Shown in pieces: positions 1 to 8,025 of a DNA stretch of 49,342 nucleotides. The stretch spans positions 1 to 49,342 of the forward strand of contig NZ_CABFPH010000038.1 of NCBI RefSeq assembly GCF_902141845.1, given 5' to 3'. This DNA comes from Methylobacterium symbioticum. Its GTDB lineage: Bacteria > Pseudomonadota > Alphaproteobacteria > Rhizobiales > Beijerinckiaceae. How positions within the stretch are numbered: position 1 is the stretch's first letter; each line of letters opens with the position of its first letter. Both the position numbers and the translations under genes were made by a program. The notes under the pieces are model-generated. The model was not told the origin of the DNA and did no database searches. It saw only the letters and a program-made list of their open reading frames with translations.

Positions 1-1443
1 CGCGCGTCGGGCCCGGCTGCGGGCGCGGCGCACCCAGGCGGCGCAGTCGGCCCCGGTGCCGCCGACGGCGCGGCCGGCCGCTTCGTCCAAGTCGGCGCCG
101 GCGAGATCCGGGCCGAGGTGGTGGCGCAGGATCGCGGCGAGGTCGGAGCGCGAGGGGAGGGAGATCGCGATGCATCGGTCGAAACGGCCCGATCGGAGGA
201 TCGCCGGATCGATCCGATCGCGATCGTTCGTGGTTCCGACCAGAAGGACCCCGGCACGGCCGCCTTCGTCGAGACACTCCAGAAGGCCGTTCACCACCTG
301 GACGGAGTATTCTCGGTTGTGACCGGCGAAACGCCGTCGGTCGCCGAAGGAGTCGAGCTCGTCGATCAGGGCGACGCATGGAGCGGCTTTGCTGGCTGCG
401 TCGAAGAAATGACGCATCGCCCGAAGCGTCGTTCCAAGATGGCCTTCGCCGGCTGACTGCCACTGGGCGAGCGAGCCGGCGATCAGAGGAACTCCCGCTT
501 GGCGGGCGAGCGCATGGGCGAACGACGTCTTTCCCGTGCCGGGCAGGCCGACCAGGAGAGCTGCCGTCTCGCAGGCCGACCATGGCACCGCGCTCTTCGC
601 GTAGGCCGATAGATCCGAAGCCGCAGCCAAGCCCCATTCGGCGGCTTGGCCGTAGCCTGCGAGATCCGCCAGACGAGGCCCGTCCGCAGCCCGGCGATGC
701 AGTACGCGTGCCTGTACGACCGCTTCGAGCCGGTCGAGAGCCCCATCGGCACCGCGGGCAGGATGAATTGCGATCCGGATGTCCGCGGGTTCGATCGCGG
801 ACGCGACGTCCGCCGCAATGCGTCTGCCCGGAGTGGAGCCGACCACGTGCTCGACGAGGAGTTCCACCGCTTCCGGATCGAAGCCGACGACGACGAGCCG
901 TTCCTCGCAGGCCCGCAGCAGATCGCTCGGCAGTTCCGCACGCGCCGGCGTCGCGACGCCGATCAGGGGACGGTGCTCGCGGAAGGCCTGCGCCGTGCGG
1001 GTGTCGCCCCTGGCACCGGGATGGTTGCTTCCGGAACCGGGGGTCACCACGATCGGTCCCGCCCCGCTTCCGATCACCGGACGGTCCTTGCGCCAGTACC
1101 CTTTCGACGGCGGCGACGATGCGAAGCAGGCGTCGAATGCCTTCGCCATCGGGTCGATCCAGTCCGCACGCGGGACTTCGACGACCACGATCGGCGCGCC
1201 GCTCTCGATCCTTCGGAGAAGATCGGGGCGCGACGCGAGGCCGAACCCGAACAGGACGGCCGCACCGACGACTTCCGCATCGCAGAGAACCGGATCGTCG
1301 CAGAATGCGGCAAGTTCGTCTTCCGACGCATGCCGCATGGAAAGGCGGCCGAGCAGATCCCGAACGATCTCCGTCCCGCTCGGACGGCCCGTGCCGGTCC
1401 GGCGTTCCTCCAGCCGTGCACGGCTGCGCTTCTCCGAGCTCAT
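1..1443 (-). CDS. AAA+ ATPase, 3' end beyond the window
   Basis: Open reading frame of 481 codons that starts with ATG at 1443 and runs off the left edge without a stop. Residues 299-306 read GLPGTGKT (Walker A), a Walker B LIDELD lies near 357-363, a sensor-1 segment VGTTND follows, and RSGRFDR near 417 fits the arginine finger of classic AAA proteins such as FtsH and Cdc48. The first 290 residues match nothing I recognise. The start overlaps the stop of the upstream gene as ATGA, which implies translational coupling. AAA proteins remodel or unfold substrates using ATP. A C-terminal protease domain, as in FtsH, is possible but would lie outside the window. The AAA fold is certain from the motifs; the function is not known. 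Confidence 0.88.
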   Translation of the reverse strand, partial: MSSEKRSRARLEERRTGTGRPSGTEIVRDLLGRLSMRHASEDELAAFCDDPVLCDAEVVGAAVLFGFGLASRPDLLRRIESGAPIVVVEVPRADWIDPMAKAFDACFASSPPSKGYWRKDRPVIGSGAGPIVVTPGSGSNHPGARGDTRTAQAFREHRPLIGVATPARAELPSDLLRACEERLVVVGFDPEAVELLVEHVVGSTPGRRIAADVASAIEPADIRIAIHPARGADGALDRLEAVVQARVLHRRAADGPRLADLAGYGQAAEWGLAAASDLSAYAKSAVPWSACETAALLVGLPGTGKTSFAHALARQAGVPLIAGSLAQWQSAGEGHLGTTLRAMRHFFDAASKAAPCVALIDELDSFGDRRRFAGHNREYSVQVVNGLLECLDEGGRAGVLLVGTTNDRDRIDPAILRSGRFDRCIAISLPSRSDLAAILRHHLGPDLAGADLDEAAGRAVGGTGADCAAWVRRARSRARRA

Positions 1444-2327
1444 CGCGAAGATCCTCCCTCCGCGGCGGGAGCCTCGACCAGACCGGGAAAGACCAACTCG
1501 ATCAGCGTCAACACCTCGCGGGCGGAATCCGGGACCGGACCCGGGCGTCCGGAACCGGCGTCCATCTTCAGACGCGATAGAACCAACTCGGTGTTGCCGC
1601 CCCGACGCACGGCCTGTTCGATCGTGGTCAGAGCATGGGACCGCCCGGCCCCCCGGAGCGGGAGTCCGCCGAGAAGCAGGACGTGGCCGCTGCCGCTGCG
1701 CCCGATTCCAACGCCGAGAAGGCGTCGGCTCCAATCCGCGGAAGTCAGAATGCGGACGGCGGTCCTTCCTCCGGTTCCGCAACCGATCAACAGGCATGCC
1801 TGGACCCGTTCGTGGATGCGGAGTTCCGCAAGGAAGTCGATGCCGGTCGAAGGGGCGCACAGAACCCAGCCCGTCCGCCCACGGAAGCGGAATGCGAAAC
1901 GCCCGAACGGATCGCCCAAGAGCGTCAGCTCATACTTCGCTGACCTGCCCGCTTCCGATTCGCGGCGAGGCCGCGGATCGCTACATTCGTCCGCGTGCCG
2001 AATGGCGAGCCTCGCCGCCGACGCGGCGGTGATGACGCCCTCGTGGGCGAGTGCGGCGAGCCGCCCGACGGTCTCGTCGGCGAGGCCCGCGAGCTCGCTC
2101 AGCTTGATCGGGAGCGGTGCATCCGGATCCGCGCCCGTACGGACGCGGCGGCCGCAGAGGCTCCGCACGATGCCGACGACGCTCCTGTTCCTCGACCTGC
2201 CGAGCGGTCGGCAGCCGAACGGACGACCGGTGGGGAACTCGACGACGATGCCGCTGCCGACCATGGCGTGGGCTCCAATGACGATGTTGGCGGGGGACGG
2301 AGGCGGATGATCCGTCGCGGACGGCAT
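1440..2327 (-). CDS. Hypothetical protein, middle gene of the AAA+ operon
   Basis: 295-residue product. I chose ATG 2327 because GGCGGCAGG lies directly before it and because the frame upstream of it is only the shadow of the neighbouring gene. The stop overlaps the start of the AAA+ gene by four bases, so the two proteins are probably made together. No signal peptide or clear membrane segment is seen. The N-terminal part has several short hydrophobic strands (AHAMVGSGIVVEF), the middle is helical (KLSELAGLADETVGRLAALA) and the C-terminal half is again strand-like. I do not recognise the family. Its constant position before an AAA+ ATPase suggests an adaptor or substrate of that ATPase, which is inference only. 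Confidence 0.7.
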   Translation of the reverse strand: MPSATDHPPPSPANIVIGAHAMVGSGIVVEFPTGRPFGCRPLGRSRNRSVVGIVRSLCGRRVRTGADPDAPLPIKLSELAGLADETVGRLAALAHEGVITAASAARLAIRHADECSDPRPRRESEAGRSAKYELTLLGDPFGRFAFRFRGRTGWVLCAPSTGIDFLAELRIHERVQACLLIGCGTGGRTAVRILTSADWSRRLLGVGIGRSGSGHVLLLGGLPLRGAGRSHALTTIEQAVRRGGNTELVLSRLKMDAGSGRPGPVPDSAREVLTLIELVFPGLVEAPAAEGGSSR

Positions 2328-2338
2328 CCTGCCGCCTG

Positions 2339-3103
2339 CTAGTGCGGACGGGCTTCCGCAGCCGCAGCTTCCGACCGCGCGGAGGGATCGGACGACGGCA
2401 TCGGGATGACCGCCCAACCGAGCGCATCCCAGTCGAACGTCCAGCAGGGCTGCCTGAGTCGAACGGCGCTGCGGTCCGTGAACTCGGTCGCGAGATCGAT
2501 CTCGAGATGCCCTCCGAACGCGAGGCCGAAGACGCGTTCCCTCGCCAACTGACCGGCGAGCGAGGCTTCGCAGGACGCGAGCGGAGCCTCGCCGCCATGC
2601 TCCTCGATGCAGCGCTTCACCGCGTCCGCGTCCCCGCAGGCCGGAACCACCTTCCCATCGAAAATGCGGTGGGCGTTCGCGAGCCGCGGCTGCCTTTGCA
2701 CTTCGACCGGCGGAACGACGAGCACAAGTCGGCCGGCCGCCGAAGCACGGCGGCCGACCGAGAACGCGAGGCCGCGCAGCCGCGAGTGCCTCCAGGTGCG
2801 ATGGGTCGGAAGGATCACGCCGTACTCCCGGCCCGATCCGCGAAAGAGGACCGCGGTGACCGCGTCCTGTTCGAGACCGGCCCGCGCGAGCTGGGTGCAG
2901 AGATCCCGGTCGAGCCCGAGACGGATCGCGCCGTGGACCGTTGCGAGTACCGATGCCTCGCAGCCGAGGCGCCTCGCGTTGATCCCGCCGCGCCACGTCC
3001 GCCGGCGGAAGGGGGACGGGATCGCGCCGCGTCGACGCGGAAAGGAGCGATGCACAGACATGCGAACGCCGTCGATCTCGGCCGCCGTGCGGCGACCGCG
3101 CAT
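2339..3103 (-). CDS. Hypothetical protein, first gene of the AAA+ operon
   Basis: Up to 254 residues from ATG 3103; an internal ATG at 3061 is an alternative and neither has a convincing ribosome binding site. The stop is 11 bp before the next gene. The N-terminus is very basic (about ten arginines in the first 40 residues). The core has alternating strand and helix segments (LVLVVPPVEVQ, FDGKVVPACGDADAVKRCIEEHGG) like a small alpha/beta enzyme fold, but no catalytic motif I can name. It is the first gene of a three-gene unit ending in an AAA+ ATPase. The reading frame is supported by tight spacing and the absence of a better frame; the function is unknown. Confidence 0.62.
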   Translation of the reverse strand: MRGRRTAAEIDGVRMSVHRSFPRRRGAIPSPFRRRTWRGGINARRLGCEASVLATVHGAIRLGLDRDLCTQLARAGLEQDAVTAVLFRGSGREYGVILPTHRTWRHSRLRGLAFSVGRRASAAGRLVLVVPPVEVQRQPRLANAHRIFDGKVVPACGDADAVKRCIEEHGGEAPLASCEASLAGQLARERVFGLAFGGHLEIDLATEFTDRSAVRLRQPCWTFDWDALGWAVIPMPSSDPSARSEAAAAEARPH

Positions 3104-3161
3104 CTGCGTGTGTCGATCGGATGGGTTCCGCTACGCCGCACGAAGTCATGCCGGACGTGCG

Positions 3162-3181
3162 CGTTCCTTCATGAAGGAACG
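3162..3181. promoter_or_regulatory. Perfect 20-bp palindrome, candidate operator
   Basis: CGTTCCTTCATGAAGGAACG reads the same on both strands. It lies between the divergent starts of the AAA+ operon (3103, minus strand) and the XRE-type regulator (3332, plus strand). A perfect 20-bp palindrome at this place is what a dimeric helix-turn-helix repressor would bind. The regulator is inferred from position only. Confidence 0.5.
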
Positions 3182-3307
3182 GCGCGGCTCATCTCGCTTG
3201 ACGAAACCGCGTATGCAGCCGATCTTGAAGGTATCGGATGGCGATCCGATCCCGCCGGCCATCAAGGTCAGTTTTCGGCGCAGGCGCGACTGTGCCGATT
3301 TCCTGAC

Positions 3308-3329
3308 TGCACTTGTAGACGGTAGTGCA
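3308..3329. promoter_or_regulatory. Inverted repeat before the XRE gene
   Basis: TGCACT and its complement AGTGCA are separated by 10 bp and end two bases before the likely TTG start at 3332. The site could be an autoregulatory operator, but six-base arms are short enough to occur by chance. Confidence 0.25.
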
Positions 3330-3331
3330 CA

Positions 3332-3685
3332 TTGGTCGCAGATGCAAGCGAAGTCTTGGATTTTTTGAGGGCGCGCCACTTCCGCGCCGCGCGCGTGCTC
3401 TTGGACTGGACCCAGGACGAACTCGCCCGGAAAGCCCGTGTCGTGCGTCGGACGATCGCCATGCTCGAGACGGGTGGATGTCGGACCCGGCAACGCAACG
3501 TTCGAGCGGTACTGGCAGCGCTCCAGGCGGGAGGGATAAGGTTCGCTTGCAATGCGGACGGCGAGATCAGTCTGATCGATGCGAACGCGAAGGCCGATGG
3601 GGATCTCGCGCCAGTTCGCTGCGGATCGGGCCGTTCCGCGCACCTGCGGACAAGGGTCAGCGGTCGGCGTCCGGTCGCCGTATGA
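3332..3685 (+). CDS. Small XRE-type helix-turn-helix regulator
   Basis: Up to 117 residues from TTG 3332. A second TTG at 3365 would begin MRARHF and place the start where this family usually begins, just before RAARVLLDWTQDEL. Residues 17-45 form the helix-turn-helix (WTQDELARKARVVRRTIAML), followed by the family's typical tail, a helix leading to AALQAGGIRFACNADGEI, where GIRF aligns with the usual G(I/V)xF strand. Such proteins are DNA-binding repressors common in mobile islands and toxin-antitoxin regions. It is divergent from the AAA+ operon with a 20-bp palindrome between them, so it may control that operon. The C-terminus overlaps the end of the next gene tail to tail. Confidence 0.68.
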   Translation: MVADASEVLDFLRARHFRAARVLLDWTQDELARKARVVRRTIAMLETGGCRTRQRNVRAVLAALQAGGIRFACNADGEISLIDANAKADGDLAPVRCGSGRSAHLRTRVSGRRPVAV

Positions 3686-3896
3686 GTTGCCAAGGCTCGA
3701 GCCGCAACCCTCGGGCCAGCCGTTCCAGGGTGTCGATCGAGAGATTCCTCAGTCCGCGCTCGATACCGCTGATGTAGGTGCGGTCGATCTCGCAGAGGTC
3801 CGCGAGCGCGTCCTGGCTGAGACCTTTCTCGGCCCGGATCCGCCGCACGTTCGTTGCGAGGATCTCCCGGAGAGTGCCTGGGTGGGTTCGTTTCAC
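3657..3896 (-). CDS. Small XRE-type helix-turn-helix regulator
   Basis: The frame is open to 4289, but only the last 79 codons look like protein; GTG 3896 (MKRTHPGTL) is the most sensible start, without a clear ribosome binding site. Residues 8-75 are a complete Cro/C1-type domain: NVRRIRAEKGLSQDALADLC, then DRTYISGIERGLRNLSIDTLERLARGL, in which the recognition helix and the ISxIERG and N.S..TLE...A.GL positions of the family are all kept. It is a stand-alone DNA-binding regulator, typical of islands and prophages. It converges on the other XRE gene and overlaps its last 29 bp. Confidence 0.75.
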   Translation of the reverse strand: MKRTHPGTLREILATNVRRIRAEKGLSQDALADLCEIDRTYISGIERGLRNLSIDTLERLARGLRLEPWQLIRRPDADR

Positions 3897-4402
3897 GCGC
3901 GCATCGAGCGCGGCTGTGGACGATAAGGCGACGGACTTTAAGTCACATTCGTTCCGGTCGACAGGCGATGCGATCTCGGTCTTGCAGGTGATGCTCGGGA
4001 GCGGGGCCGCGGACTGCCGGTCGAGGACGCAGGCGCCGACGCTGCGCAATCGGCTATATCCGGCCGTCTGATCCGTGGACGTGGCGCGTCCGGAAGCAAT
4101 CCGGGAGGGCTGCCGCGCAACGGCTTCGCGGAACCTGAAGACCGTAGCCTGGAGGCGCTTCCGCAGCGGTCGATCACACAGGTCCACAGTCCGCACCCCG
4201 CGGACCTGCGGGACCGGGCCGTTACGGCGCAAGGTGTGGGCAGGCGGGCCGGAACGCCGCTGGCGGCGGACGGCGCGGCGGCTCCGCACGAGGGCAGAGA
4301 GGGCCTGCCCCTCGTGTCAGGTCCTCGGAGAGATGGCTTGCCGCGGACTCGGCAAGGGGTTCGGCGTCCCGGCCGGGGCCGGACCGTCGAGTGTTCGCTT
4401 GG
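3897..4402. other. 506 bp without a recognisable gene
   Basis: The open frames here are short, arginine-rich and have no family resemblance. I see no RNA gene or long repeat. It separates an XRE gene from the AbiE module and may contain decayed island DNA. Confidence 0.5.
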
Positions 4403-5410
4403 CTAGGCGTTGATTGCCTTCTCCAGGTCGGCACATGTCTCCATGACCGTGTCGAAAGACGGAGCCTTGCGGGACGTCATGCCTGCTTCGGCCATGCGGG
4501 CGTAGTCTTCGGCCAGCTTGCCGAGAGGCTCGCCGACAGGAACGAGCCGCAGTCCCCCGGAAACCGCAGCTGTGTAGTCGACCCAGCCTCCGTTCCCGTC
4601 CTTCTCGGCGAAGAAGAAGCTTTTATGTGTCGCCACCTTTCTCGCCAGATCTCGATCGGCGACGATTCTATCGATGCGCTCCGAGCCTGCGATGCAGTGA
4701 AGGTCGTGCCAGTGGCGCGAGAAGCGGTCGCCCTTCAGGCTTTCTTGGATGGAGTAGACATGCGCAGCCGTGGCCTTCTCCCAGAAGGTTCGTCCGATGG
4801 TCATCGCTCTCACCTGAGCCGTTGGGAAGTCGAGGCCGGCAATCGCGCTCGCGGCGTCGCAGGTCACGTTCGCCGTCTCGGTGGGCTCTCCGGTCGACCG
4901 CGCCCCGAACTCCAACATGACGGCTTGAGGGACATATGAACTGCCCTCGACCACGGGCTCATACTCGAGGAACAGCTTTTCCTTGCCCTCCTGTCGGCAC
5001 CGGATCTCGATTCCATCCCGCTCGGCGGCAGCCGAGAACAAGGGCACCAGTTCGTCCTGGATCCAAGCAGGAAGCTTGTCGCGAACTTCCTCCGTCCACT
5101 TCCGACCCTGGCTCTTGGACGGCGGAATCCCATCCGGCGTGATGTCGAAGTCCGGCAGGAACCGTCTGATGTCGTAGGTGAGGTCCACGTCCTCGGAGAA
5201 GCGGTCGATCACGCCGTACACCTTCGAAAGCGAAGTTCCGCCTTTGAAGGAAAGGTGTGCGCCGTGACCGCTGCCGTAGATGGCCGAGAGCGCCCAGACG
5301 ACCATGACGTCCTTCTGGAGGATGTCCGCTGGTCGTCCCAGAAGTTCCGAGGCTGCGCCGAGAGCGTCGCGCTTCCGGGCGGAACTCATCCGCAGGAACT
5401 GTTCACCCAC
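4403..5410 (-). CDS. abiEii: AbiEii-type nucleotidyltransferase toxin
   Basis: 335 residues from GTG 5410; a start at the internal ATG (residue 8) is equally possible. Residues 56-63 (KGGTSLSK) and 72-77 (SEDVDL) are the GGT(S)xL.K and (S/R)xDxDL signatures of the AbiEii/MenT nucleotidyltransferase superfamily; D74 and D76 would bind the catalytic metal. In the type IV AbiE system the toxin (bacteriostatic; related MenT enzymes add nucleotides to tRNA) is neutralised by its partner at the level of effect or expression rather than by a tight complex. The gene follows abiEi with an 8-bp overlap. Length fits the family (about 300-340), and no key residue is missing. Confidence 0.93.
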   Translation of the reverse strand: MGEQFLRMSSARKRDALGAASELLGRPADILQKDVMVVWALSAIYGSGHGAHLSFKGGTSLSKVYGVIDRFSEDVDLTYDIRRFLPDFDITPDGIPPSKSQGRKWTEEVRDKLPAWIQDELVPLFSAAAERDGIEIRCRQEGKEKLFLEYEPVVEGSSYVPQAVMLEFGARSTGEPTETANVTCDAASAIAGLDFPTAQVRAMTIGRTFWEKATAAHVYSIQESLKGDRFSRHWHDLHCIAGSERIDRIVADRDLARKVATHKSFFFAEKDGNGGWVDYTAAVSGGLRLVPVGEPLGKLAEDYARMAEAGMTSRKAPSFDTVMETCADLEKAINA

Positions 5411-5999
5411 GCAGTTCGACTTCCGCTATGGCCGACCCGACCCACTTGGGCAGTTTCGGCGCGATCCTGTTGAGCTTCTCCCATTGGGACGGCTCGAGCC
5501 GCTCCTTGAGGCGCGATGCCGCCTCCTTCGCCTGTTCCTTGCCGAGATACGCCATGGCGCGGACGGCCTCGCCGGCGGGCTCGCCGGGTAGGACGGTCTG
5601 CCATTTCGGTACATGCCGTAGCTCGACCGGGTTGGATCCGAGCGCGAGCGAACTCGATCGGCCGGAGGTGAGGTAGACCCTCCGGATCGGTTGCTGCGTC
5701 GTCAGACCGAACCGATTGGCGGCAACCCCTCCGTCAGGAACGATCGGCTTGCGCATGCGCTTCGCCATGGAACGTACGACCCGCTCGGCCGAAGGTGGAA
5801 AGGATCCGAACTCGCCTTTTCGCGGCACGACGTAGGCGCCGCGGGCGATCCGCATGATCTCGCCCTTGGCGGCCAGTCGTGACAGCGTCTGGTCGATCGC
5901 GGATCGCGTTCCGAGCTTCGAGAGGCTCTCGGCGGTGATGACCGAGCCTTCGCGCTTCCGCCTGAGGGCGGCGCGCACGCTGTGGGACAGAGGCTTCAT
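5403..5999 (-). CDS. abiEi: AbiEi-type antitoxin and repressor (DUF6088-like)
   Basis: 198 residues from ATG 5999 with AGGAG six bases upstream. Residues 15-60 form a winged helix (TAESLSKLGTRSAIDQTLSRL, then a wing GEIMRIARGAYVV), the DNA-binding domain of AbiEi antitoxins; the rest is the antitoxin domain, with the usual ANRFGLTTQQP and YLTSGRS segments. In studied AbiE systems this protein both blocks the toxin and represses its own operon by binding inverted repeats in the promoter. A matching inverted repeat lies just upstream. The gene precedes and overlaps the toxin gene by 8 bp, the standard order. Confidence 0.92.
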   Translation of the reverse strand: MKPLSHSVRAALRRKREGSVITAESLSKLGTRSAIDQTLSRLAAKGEIMRIARGAYVVPRKGEFGSFPPSAERVVRSMAKRMRKPIVPDGGVAANRFGLTTQQPIRRVYLTSGRSSSLALGSNPVELRHVPKWQTVLPGEPAGEAVRAMAYLGKEQAKEAASRLKERLEPSQWEKLNRIAPKLPKWVGSAIAEVELRG

Positions 6000-6009
6000 G
6001 CCGGTCTCC

Positions 6010-6039
6010 TGTCAGAAACCCATATCGCAATTTCTGACA
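6010..6039. promoter_or_regulatory. Inverted-repeat operator of the abiE operon
   Basis: TGTCAGAAA (6010-6018) and TTTCTGACA (6031-6039) are perfect 9-bp arms with a 12-bp spacer, ending 10 bp upstream of the abiEi ATG. AbiEi antitoxins are known to bind inverted repeats in their own promoter cooperatively, so this is the expected autoregulatory site. The minus-strand sequence TTGTCA within it could also be a -35 element. Confidence 0.75.
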
Positions 6040-6942
6040 ATCGACAACGAGCGGGATCGATCCTGGCCACGCTCGCAGGCATGGCGGCATCGATGCGTTG
6101 GCGGGTGGAGGCAACGTCGCAGCGAAGGCGCTGTCACCTGGCGGTGGGCCTGGAGCCCGGGCGGCCCCGTGCACGCGACGGATCGCGGCCGCCTGCGCCG
6201 GGCCCACCGGTCGGCCGGGGGAGAGGAAACCGCATGCGAAGGATCCACGATCCGCCCACGCCACGTGCTGCTGGGTTCGGCGCGGCGTCGAGGACTGGCG
6301 GATATCGTGATCCTCCGGAGCGGGGACCATCAGCGGCGGCTCTGGCGCTGCGACCGGCATTCGAAGACATGGACGACCGGTTGGCGACGAGACGCCTTGC
6401 CGACTACCTCGATCTCCGTTCGCGGCGCAGGGCCCGCGCAACACAGCCTGTCGACGCGCACCCAGTGCAGTGCCTGAGCACACCGCATGGCCAGCCCTCG
6501 GTCGCAATTCCCCGACGCTGCCCGCCGTTGCCGCACGCCCTGGCAGTCGCCACGGCGCATGGATCGCGATACGGGCACGAAACACGCTTCGGGTTGCAGC
6601 TCGGCCACCGCCGCAGGCCTTCGGTAAGGTGGCGGATGCAGGCCGTAGTGCTGAATCCTCGAACCTCAATCCCGGACGACGCCACGCCGGCTTCGATGGG
6701 GGCTGGAGGAAAACGATGCCGTTCCGATGCGATCTGGACGGGCTGGGACTGCCCAATACCGTCAAGCAGGTGCTGCGCCGGCATCGGACAGCCAGACATC
6801 CAGCGCGTCGTTCGTCGTGCCACTGGCTCGCCTCGCGACCAGTTCCCATGAGGTCTGCGGCGGTCCGGCGCTCCGGACCGAAAGGCATGGGCTTTGAGCG
6901 CACGCCGGCGTAGAAGCGTGATCATGGGTCCGTTTCGGGACC
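6040..6942. other. Long gene-poor stretch in the island
   Basis: About 900 bp with only overlapping, arginine- and proline-rich open frames and no motif I can recognise on either strand. The many overlapping frames are expected from GC content alone. It may be decayed genes, or could hide an RNA; I see no direct sign of one. Confidence 0.5.
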
Positions 6943-8025
6943 GTGGCGAGGTCGACGGGCGAATCGGTGTCGAGCAGCAAGGCCAGATACGACTTTGCGA
7001 GCCCCTTGGATGCCGACGGCGCGCAGTTCGGGGATGCCCTTGTCGACGGCATCATGGCGAGCCGGGCGTTCAGGCGACTGAAGGGTGTCCGCTTCCTGGG
7101 CGGGATCGACTACGTGCTCGTCCGATCGCCCAACGGCAGTCGAACGCGGTACTCGCGCTACGAACATAGCGTCGGCGTCGCCTACCTCGCGGCGCTCCAC
7201 GCGGATCTGCGTGATCTCACTCCCGATGAACGAAGACTGTCCTGCGCGGCGGCGCTTCTGCACGACATCGGTCATGCGCCGCTTTCGCATTCTCTAGAAC
7301 CCGTCTTCGTCGAGCATTTCGGACTTGGCCATCACAAGGCGACCGAGGAAATCATATACGGCCGCGCCGCCATCGGCCGCGAAATCTCCGACCTCATCCG
7401 CCAGCACGACGTGGATGCCGATCGTCTCGTCGCGCTGATCGGAGGCGAGGACGACCGTTTCGACGGCTTCTTCGCAGGGCCAATCAACTTCGACACCATC
7501 GAAGGCATCTTGCGCACGCACTCCTACGTGAGGAGCAGCGTCGCCACTCCAGACCCTCAAGCGGTCGTGCGCGCCGCCGTCCGGCGCGCCGACGACGTCG
7601 ATCGGCAACTCGTCGATGCCTTTTGGAGCTTCAAGCATCTGGTATATGCGCAACTGATCAACGCCGAACTCGGCGTTCTCGCCGATGCGGCATGTCAGCA
7701 GAGCATGCGAGACCATATCGCCAGCTTCACCCGGGACGACTACTTCACCGACGAGGCCGCAGCGTTCAGGAAGATGCCCGGTCTGCGGGAGCTGCTCGTG
7801 CGCCGGGATTTCAGAGACGAGGCTGCCGACCGGGTCGGACGCTCCATCGCGTTCAGACGGCGAAGTTTCTTCATCGACGAAGAGGCCGACTTCTTCCTGC
7901 GTCAGGATCGTTGCCGATACAAGCAAAACAAGACAGATCAGATCTTGAAAATCGGAGACGATCACCGATCACAACCAACGAATGTCATCCGAGATCTATT
8001 CGATGAAGACGGCATATCAGCGTAG
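6943..8025 (+). CDS. HD-domain phosphohydrolase (COG1078/SAMHD1-like)
   Basis: Up to 360 residues from GTG 6943; GTG 6967 is an alternative, neither with a strong ribosome binding site. The HD fold is clear: H75 (RYEHSVGV), H107-D108 (LLHDIGHAPLSHSLE), a following H-rich segment (LGHHKATEEI) and D184 (INFDTIEGIL) match the metal ligands of the COG1078 family, which includes SAMHD1-like dNTP triphosphohydrolases. The early segment FRRLKGVRFLGGIDYVL also fits that family. Known relatives hydrolyse dNTPs or other nucleoside phosphates. The 3' end overlaps the nucleotidyltransferase gene by 44 bp, so the two are co-expressed. An NTase/HD couple could make and remove a nucleotide modification; this is inference. 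Confidence 0.87.
   Translation: MARSTGESVSSSKARYDFASPLDADGAQFGDALVDGIMASRAFRRLKGVRFLGGIDYVLVRSPNGSRTRYSRYEHSVGVAYLAALHADLRDLTPDERRLSCAAALLHDIGHAPLSHSLEPVFVEHFGLGHHKATEEIIYGRAAIGREISDLIRQHDVDADRLVALIGGEDDRFDGFFAGPINFDTIEGILRTHSYVRSSVATPDPQAVVRAAVRRADDVDRQLVDAFWSFKHLVYAQLINAELGVLADAACQQSMRDHIASFTRDDYFTDEAAAFRKMPGLRELLVRRDFRDEAADRVGRSIAFRRRSFFIDEEADFFLRQDRCRYKQNKTDQILKIGDDHRSQPTNVIRDLFDEDGISA

Noticed and set aside
1440..3149. 569-codon reading of the second operon gene
   Set aside because: The first 270 residues are arginine/glycine-rich and antisense-like to the real first gene frame; the true start is at 2327.
5734..6903. 389-codon minus-strand frame over abiEi and the upstream gap
   Set aside because: Part of it is a shadow of abiEi, the rest has skewed composition and no family pattern.
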